From: Agromyces hippuratus
Lineage (GTDB): Bacteria > Actinomycetota > Actinomycetes > Actinomycetales > Microbacteriaceae
Direction: 5' to 3'
Length of the DNA: 64,000 nucleotides
Assembly: GCF_013410355.1 (NCBI RefSeq)
Contig: NZ_JACCFI010000001.1
Coordinates: 930,001-994,000 of the forward strand
Position numbers and translations under genes: made by a program. Shown here in pieces: positions 54,164 through 61,306 of this stretch (position 1 is the first letter of the stretch; each line of letters opens with the position of its first letter). The notes under the pieces are model-generated. The model ran no database searches, was not told the DNA's origin, and saw only the letters and a program-made list of their open reading frames with translations.

Positions 54164-54224
54164 CTCGAACCTCTCTCAGGAATACAGGCGGGGGAACCTG
54201 TGTCGCCAAGTTTCACGAGAGGAC

Positions 54225-54262
54225 GTTTCGAGCGGGACCGTCTACTGTTTCGCGTCTGTTAC
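54225..54262. promoter_or_regulatory. GlnR-type box upstream of amt
   Basis: Read on the minus strand: GTAAC-N6-GAAAC-N6-CGGTC-N6-GAAAC, the two-pair architecture of the actinobacterial GlnR operator (gTnAC-N6-GaAAC repeated with N6 spacing); only the third half-site departs from consensus. It ends 61 bases before the amt ATG. Confidence 0.7.
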
Positions 54263-54335
54263 GTGCGGGGTCCGCAGGTAAACAGCACGTTTCCGAGCGC
54301 CGCTCAAGCGATGTGAATCGCTCGGTCTGCTGGAT

Positions 54336-55391
54336 TCAGTCGTGCGGGGGCAGCTCGCCCGTGGTCAGCGCGATCATGCGCGACATCGCCCGAAGGTACT
54401 TCTTGCGGTAGCCGCCCGACATCATGTCGCCGCCGAAGACCTCGTCGAGCGGCAGGCCGCTCGCGATGATCGGCACCTCGGCGTCGTAGACGCGGTCGAT
54501 GAAGGCGACGAGGCGCAGCGCCGCGTTCTGGTCGGTGAGCTCATGCACGCCCTCGAGGGCGATGAACTCGAGACCTGCAACGAGCTTCACGTACTTCGAC
54601 GGGTGCACGGTCGCGAGGTGCGCGACGAGGTCGTCGAAGCCGTCGAGCGAGATGCGGTGCCCGCGCTCGGCGAGGGCCGCGGCCGTGCGTGCGACGTCGG
54701 CATCGCCCGCGAGCGATTCGGCGTGCCCCTCGGTGTCGCGACGGCGGTAGTCGAGACCGTCGATGCGGAGGGTCTCGAAGTTCGACGAGAGGGCGTGGAT
54801 CTCGCGAAGGAAGTCGGAGGCCGCGAACCGGCCCTCGCCGAGCGCGTTCGGGGGCGTGTTCGACGTCGCCGCGACCCGGGTGCCGCCGGCCATGAGCTCG
54901 CCGAGGAACCGCGTCATGAGCATCGTGTCGCCCGGGTCGTCGAGCTCGAACTCGTCGATGCAGATGAGCTTCGCACCGCGCAGCAGCTCGACCGCCGGCT
55001 GGTAGCCGAGCGCGCCGACGAGCGCGGTGTACTCGATGAACGTGCCGAAGTACTTCGGGCCGTGCGCCACGTGCCAGAGCGCGGCGAGCAGGTGGGTCTT
55101 GCCGACGCCGAAGCCGCCGTCGAGATAGACACCGGGCAGCTCGATGCGCGCGGGGCGCTTGCGGGAGAAGAACCCGCCGGGGCGCTGCGCCGCACGCCAC
55201 GCACCGGCGAACTCCTTCAGACGATCGAGTGCGGCCTGCTGCGACGGGAAGTCGGGGTCGGGCCGGTACGACTCGAACGACGCGTGCTCGAACTGCGGCG
55301 GCGGCGACAGCTCCGCGGCGATCTCGGCCCCCGAGATCGACGGGTTCCTCTCGACGAGACGGATGAGTGGCTGGCTCGATGCCGTGGTCAT
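54336..55391 (-). CDS. zapE: Cell division protein ZapE (AFG1-like ATPase)
   Basis: A 351-residue AAA ATPase. Walker A VYLDGGFGVGKTHLLAALW, Walker B LICIDEFELDDPGDTMLM and RVAATSNTPPNALGEGRF are intact. In E. coli ZapE destabilises FtsZ polymers; actinobacterial function is untested. I prefer the ATG at 55391, preceded by GGGAG, to one 11 codons upstream. Divergent from sseA. Confidence 0.92.
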   Translation of the reverse strand: MTTASSQPLIRLVERNPSISGAEIAAELSPPPQFEHASFESYRPDPDFPSQQAALDRLKEFAGAWRAAQRPGGFFSRKRPARIELPGVYLDGGFGVGKTHLLAALWHVAHGPKYFGTFIEYTALVGALGYQPAVELLRGAKLICIDEFELDDPGDTMLMTRFLGELMAGGTRVAATSNTPPNALGEGRFAASDFLREIHALSSNFETLRIDGLDYRRRDTEGHAESLAGDADVARTAAALAERGHRISLDGFDDLVAHLATVHPSKYVKLVAGLEFIALEGVHELTDQNAALRLVAFIDRVYDAEVPIIASGLPLDEVFGGDMMSGGYRKKYLRAMSRMIALTTGELPPHD

Positions 55392-55437
55392 GCTGGAGGA
55401 GCTCCCGGTGTGCATCTGTTGCATCGGATGACAGGGC

Positions 55438-55468
55438 TTGTGACTTCGCCCCGTACGCCGCGTAGATT
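55438..55468 (+). promoter_or_regulatory. Promoter of sseA-sufE
   Basis: TTGTGA (55438-55443), 19-base spacer, TAGATT (55463-55468); start expected near 55475, about 70 bases before the sseA ATG. Confidence 0.5.
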
Positions 55469-55543
55469 CGTGGTGGACAGGTGATCAGCCTAGTCCGCTC
55501 CCCTCGAACACCCCGCCGACCAGGCGATCCCAGGAGGTACCCC

Positions 55544-56443
55544 ATGTCCGCCGAGTTCGACGCCGCTGAGAAGCTCGCCGAGTACGCGCACCCCGAGCGT
55601 CTCGTCACCACCGAATGGCTCGCCGAGCACCTCGGTGAACCGGGGCTGGTCGTCGTCGAATCCGACGAAGACGTGCTGCTCTACGAGACCGGGCACATCC
55701 CCGGCGCCGTGAAGATCGACTGGCACCTCGACCTCAACGACCCCGTCGTGCGCGACTACGTGAACGGCGAGCAGTTCGCCGCCCTCGCCGGCTCGAAGGG
55801 CATCGCCCGCGACACCACCGTCGTGATCTACGGCGACAAGAACAACTGGTGGGCCGCGTACGCGCTCTGGGTCTTCACGCTCTTCGGCCACGAGGATGTG
55901 CGCCTGCTCGACGGCGGCCGCGACCTCTGGATCGCCGAGGGCCGCGAGCTGACGACGGCCGCTCCCGAGGTGACGCCGGTCGAGTACCCCGTGGTCGAGC
56001 GCGACGACCGCGTCGTGCGCGCCTACAAGGACGACGTGCTCGCGCACTTCGGCAACCCGCTCGTCGACGTGCGCTCCCCAGAGGAGTACAGCGGTGAACG
56101 CACGACCGCGCCCGCCTACCCCGAGGAAGGCGCACTGCGTGCGGGGCACATCCCGACCGCGGCATCCGTGCCCTGGGCCCGCGCCGCGGCCGCAGACGGC
56201 ACGTTCAAGTCCCGCGCCGAGCTCGACGCGATCTACCGCGACGAGGTCGGCCTCGCCGACGGCGACGACATCATCGCCTACTGCCGCATCGGCGAGCGTT
56301 CGAGCCACACCTGGTTCGTGCTGAACCACCTGCTCGGCTTCGAGAAGGTGCGCAACTACGACGGCTCGTGGACCGAGTGGGGCAGCGCCGTGCGTGTGCC
56401 GATCGTCACCGGCGCCGCGCGAGGCGAGGCGCCCGCTCGCTGA
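55544..56443 (+). CDS. sseA: Thiosulfate/3-mercaptopyruvate sulfurtransferase
   Basis: A 299-residue tandem rhodanese. The N-terminal domain (about 20-145) is the inactive copy; the C-terminal domain (about 170-290) has the nucleophilic Cys in IIAYCRIGERSSHTWFVL near residue 250, with the actinobacterial CRIGERS loop. AGGAGG lies seven bases before the ATG. The next gene is a SufE-like sulfur acceptor, suggesting sulfur transfer between the two. Confidence 0.94.
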   Translation: MSAEFDAAEKLAEYAHPERLVTTEWLAEHLGEPGLVVVESDEDVLLYETGHIPGAVKIDWHLDLNDPVVRDYVNGEQFAALAGSKGIARDTTVVIYGDKNNWWAAYALWVFTLFGHEDVRLLDGGRDLWIAEGRELTTAAPEVTPVEYPVVERDDRVVRAYKDDVLAHFGNPLVDVRSPEEYSGERTTAPAYPEEGALRAGHIPTAASVPWARAAAADGTFKSRAELDAIYRDEVGLADGDDIIAYCRIGERSSHTWFVLNHLLGFEKVRNYDGSWTEWGSAVRVPIVTGAARGEAPAR

Positions 56444-56490
56444 CGCCGCGAGGGGCGGGGCCGCTGCACGACATGGGAGAATGGATCCCG

Positions 56491-56928
56491 ATGAACGCGA
56501 CGACCCTGCCCGCACGACTCGCCGAGACCCGCGACGACTTCCTCGCCCTCGGCGTGCGCGACCGCCTGCAACTGCTGCTCGAGTTCTCGAACGAACTGCC
56601 CGAGCTGCCCGAGCGCTACGCCGACCATCCCGACCTGTTCGAACGGGTCGAGGAGTGCCAGTCGCCGGTCTTCATCTTCGTCGAGGTCGCAGGCGGGCGA
56701 GTGCACCTGTTCGCGACCGCGCCGGTCGAGTCGCCGACCACTCGCGGCTTCGCCTCGATCCTCGTGCAGGGACTCGACGGGTTGACCACCGACGAGGTGC
56801 TCGACGTGCCCGCCGACTACCCGCAGTCGCTCGGGCTCGGCGAGGCGGTCTCCCCGCTCCGGGTGCGCGGCATGACCGGCATGCTCGGCCGTATCAAGCG
56901 GCAGGTCCGCGAGCGGGTCGCCGCGTAG
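56491..56928 (+). CDS. sufE: SufE family sulfur-acceptor protein
   Basis: A 145-residue SufE-fold protein with the acceptor Cys in RVEECQSPVFIFVEV near residue 52 and the C-terminal SPLRVRGMTGMLGRIKRQVR. SufE takes persulfide sulfur from a cysteine desulfurase; here the neighbour is a sulfurtransferase rather than sufS, so the donor could be SseA. I use the ATG at 56491 (GGGAG upstream); another ATG lies six codons earlier. Confidence 0.92.
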   Translation: MNATTLPARLAETRDDFLALGVRDRLQLLLEFSNELPELPERYADHPDLFERVEECQSPVFIFVEVAGGRVHLFATAPVESPTTRGFASILVQGLDGLTTDEVLDVPADYPQSLGLGEAVSPLRVRGMTGMLGRIKRQVRERVAA

Positions 56929-56947
56929 GGTTCGCGGCGACTGCCGG

Positions 56948-58162
56948 TCAGCCCGCGATCTGCGCCTCGTCACCCATACGGGCTGCGCTCTCGGTGCGGC
57001 GCTCCAGCCACGACCGCACGAGTCCCGTCCATCGCTCGGGCTCGGCATTCCAGAGCTTCGTGTGTCGCGCGCCCTCGAACACCTCGAACTCGATCAGGTC
57101 CGGGCGGGCGGCCGCGAAACGGCTCGATCCGTCGATCGGCACGAAGCCGTCGTCGACGCTGTGCATGAGCAGCATCGGCACGTCGAACTCGTCGGCCCGG
57201 GCGATCGGATCGAGTTCCTCGACGTCGATCGGCGCGCCGATGCCGGTGAGCCCGCTGCCGAGCGGTCCGCCGAGCACCCGCACCACGAGGTCGCCGAGCT
57301 CGGGCGGCAGGTTGTACAGCTGCCCTTGGAAGCGGAGGATGTCGGCCCAGTCGATGGCCGGCGAATCGAGCATCACGCCGACGAGTCGCTCGCGCACCTC
57401 TGCCGAGCGCAGCACCGCCTGCAGCGAGATCGCGCCGCCCATCGACCAGCCCATGAGCACGATCTCCTCGGCGCCGTGCTCGACGGCGAACCGGGTCGCG
57501 GCGACCACGTCGGCCCACTCGGTGCCGCCGAGACCGTACCTGCGGTCTTCGCTCTCGGGAGCATCGCCGTCATTGCGATACGAGATCAGCAGCGAGTTCC
57601 ATCCCGCGTCGTACGCGGGCGGCACGGCGCGCAGTGCTTCGGGTCGCTTCGCGCCACGACCGTGGACCTGGATGACCCAGCGCGCCGAGTCATCCGCCGA
57701 CCTGATGACCCATGCCGGCGCAGGGCCGAGCTCGGTCTCGATGACGGCGTTGTCGTACGGCAGCTCGAGCTCCCAGGGGCCGAGGTGGTACCAGCCGTTG
57801 ATGCGGCCGCGCGTCGCCCGGTCGAGGCGGCCGAAGTCGACGGAATCGATGCTGCGCCGCACCTCGCGCTCGCCGTCGTCGATGACGTCGCCGAGCCTGG
57901 CGTGACCCGCGTCGTGGTCGAACCAGAGTCCGTAGCGGCCGCGCATGCGCGTCTCCTCCGAGGCGACCAGCGTGATCTCGCCCGCGGCGAGGTCGACACG
58001 CGTGATGCGCACGTCTTCTTCGCGCTTCTCGGGCGGGGTCACCACCTTGCGGGCGAAGAACACCGCAGTGGCGGCGGTCGCCGCCCCGATCGTCACGGCG
58101 ATGAGCCCGACGGCACCTGCCGCGATCGCCGCCGTGGCCCCTGCACCGCGCTTTCGACGCAT
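56948..58162 (-). CDS. Membrane-anchored alpha/beta hydrolase
   Basis: A 404-residue protein. Residues 8-38 form one hydrophobic segment (AVGLIAVTIGAATAATAVFF), probably a signal anchor. The hydrolase domain has the nucleophile elbow VLMGWSMGGAISLQA, an oxyanion-type IQVHGRGAKRPEAL, Asp in MLLMHSVDDGFVPIDG and His in EGARHTKLW, a complete Ser-Asp-His triad. Substrate unknown; related proteins are annotated as peptidases or esterases. GGAGGAAACGG precedes the ATG. It is divergent from DUF3000-rnd. Confidence 0.9.
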   Translation of the reverse strand: MRRKRGAGATAAIAAGAVGLIAVTIGAATAATAVFFARKVVTPPEKREEDVRITRVDLAAGEITLVASEETRMRGRYGLWFDHDAGHARLGDVIDDGEREVRRSIDSVDFGRLDRATRGRINGWYHLGPWELELPYDNAVIETELGPAPAWVIRSADDSARWVIQVHGRGAKRPEALRAVPPAYDAGWNSLLISYRNDGDAPESEDRRYGLGGTEWADVVAATRFAVEHGAEEIVLMGWSMGGAISLQAVLRSAEVRERLVGVMLDSPAIDWADILRFQGQLYNLPPELGDLVVRVLGGPLGSGLTGIGAPIDVEELDPIARADEFDVPMLLMHSVDDGFVPIDGSSRFAAARPDLIEFEVFEGARHTKLWNAEPERWTGLVRSWLERRTESAARMGDEAQIAG

Positions 58163-58231
58163 CCGTTTCCTCCCGAAGCAGTCACCGTGTGCCGGTGGCG
58201 CGGCGTGCCGCCGACGTCCCCAGTATCCGAG

Positions 58232-58241
58232 ACTCTAGTCT
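58232..58241. promoter_or_regulatory. Overlapping divergent -10 elements
   Basis: In ACTCTAGTCT the plus strand reads TAGTCT (58236-58241) for DUF3000-rnd and the minus strand TAGAGT (58237-58232) for the alpha/beta hydrolase; the two hexamers share two bases, so RNA polymerase cannot open both at once. Confidence 0.5.
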
Positions 58242-58247
58242 GCACTC

Positions 58248-58835
58248 GTGCCCGACTCAGCGCCTCCGCTTCCACCCGAGTTCGAGGCCGCCCTCGCGTC
58301 GCTCAGGGCCGCCTCTCCCAGAACGGAGCTGCGCATCTCGGAGATTCCGGCTCCTGGCTCGTTGGCGCCGAACGCCGTCGCCCTCTCGGCCGATGTCACC
58401 CCGAGCCGACATGACGACTCCGAGCTCGGAACCGGGCGGTTCGTGCTGCTGCACGACGAGAGCGAGCCCGAGGCATGGGGCGGTCGTTTCCGCATCGTGT
58501 GCTTCGCGCAGGCGCCCCTCGAGACCGACATCGGCCTCGACCCGTTCCTCGCCGACGTCGCGTGGTCGTGGCTCGTCGACGCCCTCGATGCACGAGGCGC
58601 GCGCTACATCGCCGCTTCCGGCACGGCGACGAAGATCCTCTCCACCGGTTTCGGCGAACTCGCCCGGCAGGGCGACGGCGCGCAGATCGAACTGCGCGCC
58701 TCGTGGACGCCGCTCGACTCGGCCATCGGCCCGCATGTGGAAGGCTGGGCAGAGTTGTTGTGCATGCTCGCAGGACTGCCGCCCCGATCAGAAGGGGTGA
58801 CTCCCCTGCCCCGTCGGAGGACGAACCGTGGATGA
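58248..58835 (+). CDS. DUF3000 domain protein
   Basis: A 195-residue cytosolic protein conserved in actinobacteria directly upstream of rnd (as Rv2680-Rv2681). Family features are PPEFEAALASLRAA, LRISEIPAPGSLAPNAVALS, GRFVLLHDESEPEAWGGRFR and a C-terminal VEGWAELLCMLAGLPP. Function unknown. The GTG start is exactly seven bases after a TAGTCT -10, implying a leaderless transcript. Overlaps rnd by eight bases. Confidence 0.92.
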   Translation: MPDSAPPLPPEFEAALASLRAASPRTELRISEIPAPGSLAPNAVALSADVTPSRHDDSELGTGRFVLLHDESEPEAWGGRFRIVCFAQAPLETDIGLDPFLADVAWSWLVDALDARGARYIAASGTATKILSTGFGELARQGDGAQIELRASWTPLDSAIGPHVEGWAELLCMLAGLPPRSEGVTPLPRRRTNRG

Positions 58836-60024
58836 ATTCCAGGTGATCGAGACCCCCGCCGCCTTCGATGAGGCGGTGAGGCGACTCCGCGACGGCGAGG
58901 GTCCGATCGCAGTCGACGCCGAGCGGGCGAGCGGATTCCGCTACTCGCAGCGGGCGTATCTGATCCAGATGTTCCGGCGCGGTTCGGGCACGTTCCTCTT
59001 CGATCCGCCGCAGATCCCCGACTTCTCGGCCCTGCAGGACGCCATCCGCTCCGAGGAGTGGGTGCTGCACGCGGCGAGCCAAGACCTCGCGTGCCTCCGC
59101 GAGGTCGGCCTCGACCCCGAGCGCATCTTCGACACCGAGCTCGCGGCGCGGCTCCTCGGCATGCCGCGGGTCGGCCTGGCTTCGGTCGTCGAGGAACTGC
59201 TCGACATCAAGCTCGCCAAGGAGCACTCGGCCTCCGACTGGTCGACGAGGCCGCTGCCGCAGTCGTGGCTGAAGTACGCGGCCCTCGACGTCGAGCTGCT
59301 CGTCGACGTGCGCGAGCGACTCGGCGCACGCCTCGAGGAGGACGGCAAGGCCGAGCTCGCGGCAGAGGAGTTCGACGCCGTGCTGCACCGCGCCGCGAAG
59401 CCGCCTGCGGCCGAGCCGTGGCGACGCCTCTCCGGCATCCACGCCATGCGCAGCCCCCGCAACCTCGCGGTGGCCCGCGAGCTCTGGCTCTCACGTGACG
59501 CGCTCGCGACCGAGCTCGATGTCGCGCCCGGCCGCCTGGTTCCGGATGCCTCGCTCCTCGCCGTCGCCCGAACGCTGCCGTCGACCCGGCGCGCCCTCGC
59601 CGACCTCCGCGAGTTCAACGGCCGTGCGAGCCGCACCGAGCTCGACCGCTGGTGGGGAGCCGTGGAGCGCGGGCTCGCGACGACCGACCTGCCGCAGGTG
59701 CGGGTGCCGAGCGACGCTCCTCCCCCGCCGCGCGCCTGGGCTGCGAGGCATCCCGAAGCCGACGCGCGCCTCAGGCTCGCGAAGGCCGCCGTGACCGAGG
59801 TCGCCGAGCAGATGAACATGCCCGTCGAGAACCTGCTCACGCCCGATCACCTGCGCCGGGTGGCCTGGACGCCGCCCGCGGAGACGACGGCTGAGGCCAT
59901 CGGCGAGGCGCTTCGGGCGCTCGGTGCACGCGAGTGGCAGGTTGCCGCAACCTCACAGAGAATCGCTGTTGCATTTGTCGAGGCGGCACAATCCGTCGAA
60001 GACGCCACCTCCGACGCTTCGTAG
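58828..60024 (+). CDS. rnd: Ribonuclease D (DEDDy exonuclease with HRDC domain)
   Basis: A 398-residue 3'-5' exoribonuclease. DEDDy motifs: ExoI AVDAERASGFRYSQRAYLIQ, ExoII LHAASQDLACLREVGLDP, ExoIII LKYAALDVELLVDV. An HRDC domain (about 210-290) and a further helical region follow. GTG start with GGAGGA upstream, overlapping DUF3000 by eight bases (GTGGATGA). Confidence 0.94.
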   Translation: MDEFQVIETPAAFDEAVRRLRDGEGPIAVDAERASGFRYSQRAYLIQMFRRGSGTFLFDPPQIPDFSALQDAIRSEEWVLHAASQDLACLREVGLDPERIFDTELAARLLGMPRVGLASVVEELLDIKLAKEHSASDWSTRPLPQSWLKYAALDVELLVDVRERLGARLEEDGKAELAAEEFDAVLHRAAKPPAAEPWRRLSGIHAMRSPRNLAVARELWLSRDALATELDVAPGRLVPDASLLAVARTLPSTRRALADLREFNGRASRTELDRWWGAVERGLATTDLPQVRVPSDAPPPPRAWAARHPEADARLRLAKAAVTEVAEQMNMPVENLLTPDHLRRVAWTPPAETTAEAIGEALRALGAREWQVAATSQRIAVAFVEAAQSVEDATSDAS

Positions 60025-60063
60025 ATTCCGTCAAGCGATTCAGCGCCTCCGCAGCGGCGTTCG

Positions 60064-60069
60064 TAGGAT
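60064..60069 (+). promoter_or_regulatory. -10 element (TAGGAT) of fadA-fadB
   Basis: TAGGAT lies 31 bases before the fadA GTG; a weak TTCAGC is 19 bases further upstream. Confidence 0.45.
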
Positions 60070-60100
60070 CGAAGCATCCTGACCGAAAGTGAGCTGCAGC

Positions 60101-61306
60101 GTGGCTGATCAAGCTGAAGTCGTATTCGTCGACGGGGTCCGCACCCCGTTCGGCAAGGCCGGCGACAAGGGCATGTACTGGAACACCCGGGCCGATGACC
60201 TCGTCGTGAAGGCGATCGTCGGACTCCTCGAGCGCAACCCGAACATCCCGAAGGACCGCATCGACGACGTCGCCATCGCCGCGACGACCCAGACCGGCGA
60301 CCAGGGTCTCACCCTCGGCCGCACGGCCGCGATCCTCGCCGGACTCCCGAAGACCGTTCCCGGCTTCTCGATCGACCGCATGTGCGCAGGCGCCATGACG
60401 GCCGCCGCGATGATGTCGGGCTCGATCGGCTTCGGCATGTACGACCTCGCCATCGCCGGCGGCGTCGAGCACATGGGGCACCACCCCATGGGCTCGGGCG
60501 TCGACCCCAACCCGCGATTCCTGAGCGAGCGCCTCGTCGGCGAAGACGCCCTCGTGATGGGCGCGACCGCCGAGCGCATCCACGACCGGTTCCCGCAGCT
60601 CACGAAGGAGCGCAGCGACCGCTTCGCCCTCGCGAGCCAGCAGAAGACCGCAGCGGCCTACGCCGCGGGCAAGATCCAGCAGGACCTCGTGCCCGTCGCG
60701 ATCCGCACCGAGCAGGGCTGGGGCCTCGCCACGCGCGACGAGGTCATGCGCCCCGAGACGACGCTCGAGGGCCTCGCCGCCCTGAAGACGCCGTTCCGCC
60801 CGCACGGCCGCATCACGGCCGGCAACGCCTCGGGCCTCAACGACGGCGCGACCGCCGCGATCCTCGCCTCGGGTGCTGCCGCGAAGGAGTTCGGCCTGTC
60901 GCCGAAGATGAAACTCGTCAGCTACGCCTTCGCCGGCGTCGACCCCGAGATCATGGGCATCGGCCCGATCCCCGCCACCGAGAAGGCGCTGCGCAAGGCG
61001 GGCCTCTCGATCGACGACATCGGCATCTTCGAGATGAACGAGGCGTTCGCCGTGCAGGTGCTCTCGTTCATGGACCACTACGGCATCGCCGACGAAGACC
61101 CCCGTGTCAACCCGTGGGGCGGTGCGATCGCGGTCGGCCACCCCCTCGCCTCCTCGGGCGTGCGCCTCATGAACCAGCTCGCGAGCCAGTTCACCGAGCG
61201 CCCCGACGTGCGCTACGGCATCACCAGCATGTGCGTCGGCCTCGGCCAGGGCGGCACCATGGTCTGGGAGAACCCGAACTACGACAAGAAGGCGAAGAAG
61301 GCCTGA
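60101..61306 (+). CDS. fadA: Acetyl-CoA acyltransferase (3-ketoacyl-CoA thiolase)
   Basis: A 401-residue thiolase cleaving 3-ketoacyl-CoA in beta-oxidation. The acylated Cys is in SIDRMCAGAMTAAAMM near residue 91, the His in FEMNEAFAVQ plus AIAVGHPLASSGVRLM, and the second Cys in TSMCVGLGQGGTMVWE. GTG start; a longer GTG frame begins four codons earlier. Its stop shares one base with fadB (TGATG), so the two trifunctional-complex subunits are coupled. Confidence 0.95.
   Translation: MADQAEVVFVDGVRTPFGKAGDKGMYWNTRADDLVVKAIVGLLERNPNIPKDRIDDVAIAATTQTGDQGLTLGRTAAILAGLPKTVPGFSIDRMCAGAMTAAAMMSGSIGFGMYDLAIAGGVEHMGHHPMGSGVDPNPRFLSERLVGEDALVMGATAERIHDRFPQLTKERSDRFALASQQKTAAAYAAGKIQQDLVPVAIRTEQGWGLATRDEVMRPETTLEGLAALKTPFRPHGRITAGNASGLNDGATAAILASGAAAKEFGLSPKMKLVSYAFAGVDPEIMGIGPIPATEKALRKAGLSIDDIGIFEMNEAFAVQVLSFMDHYGIADEDPRVNPWGGAIAVGHPLASSGVRLMNQLASQFTERPDVRYGITSMCVGLGQGGTMVWENPNYDKKAKKA

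Noticed and set aside
54276..54293. GGTAAACAGCACGTTTCC upstream of the GlnR box as a second operator
   Set aside because: Approximate symmetry and GlnR-like half-sites in the opposite orientation, but without the correct tandem spacing; too weak to claim.
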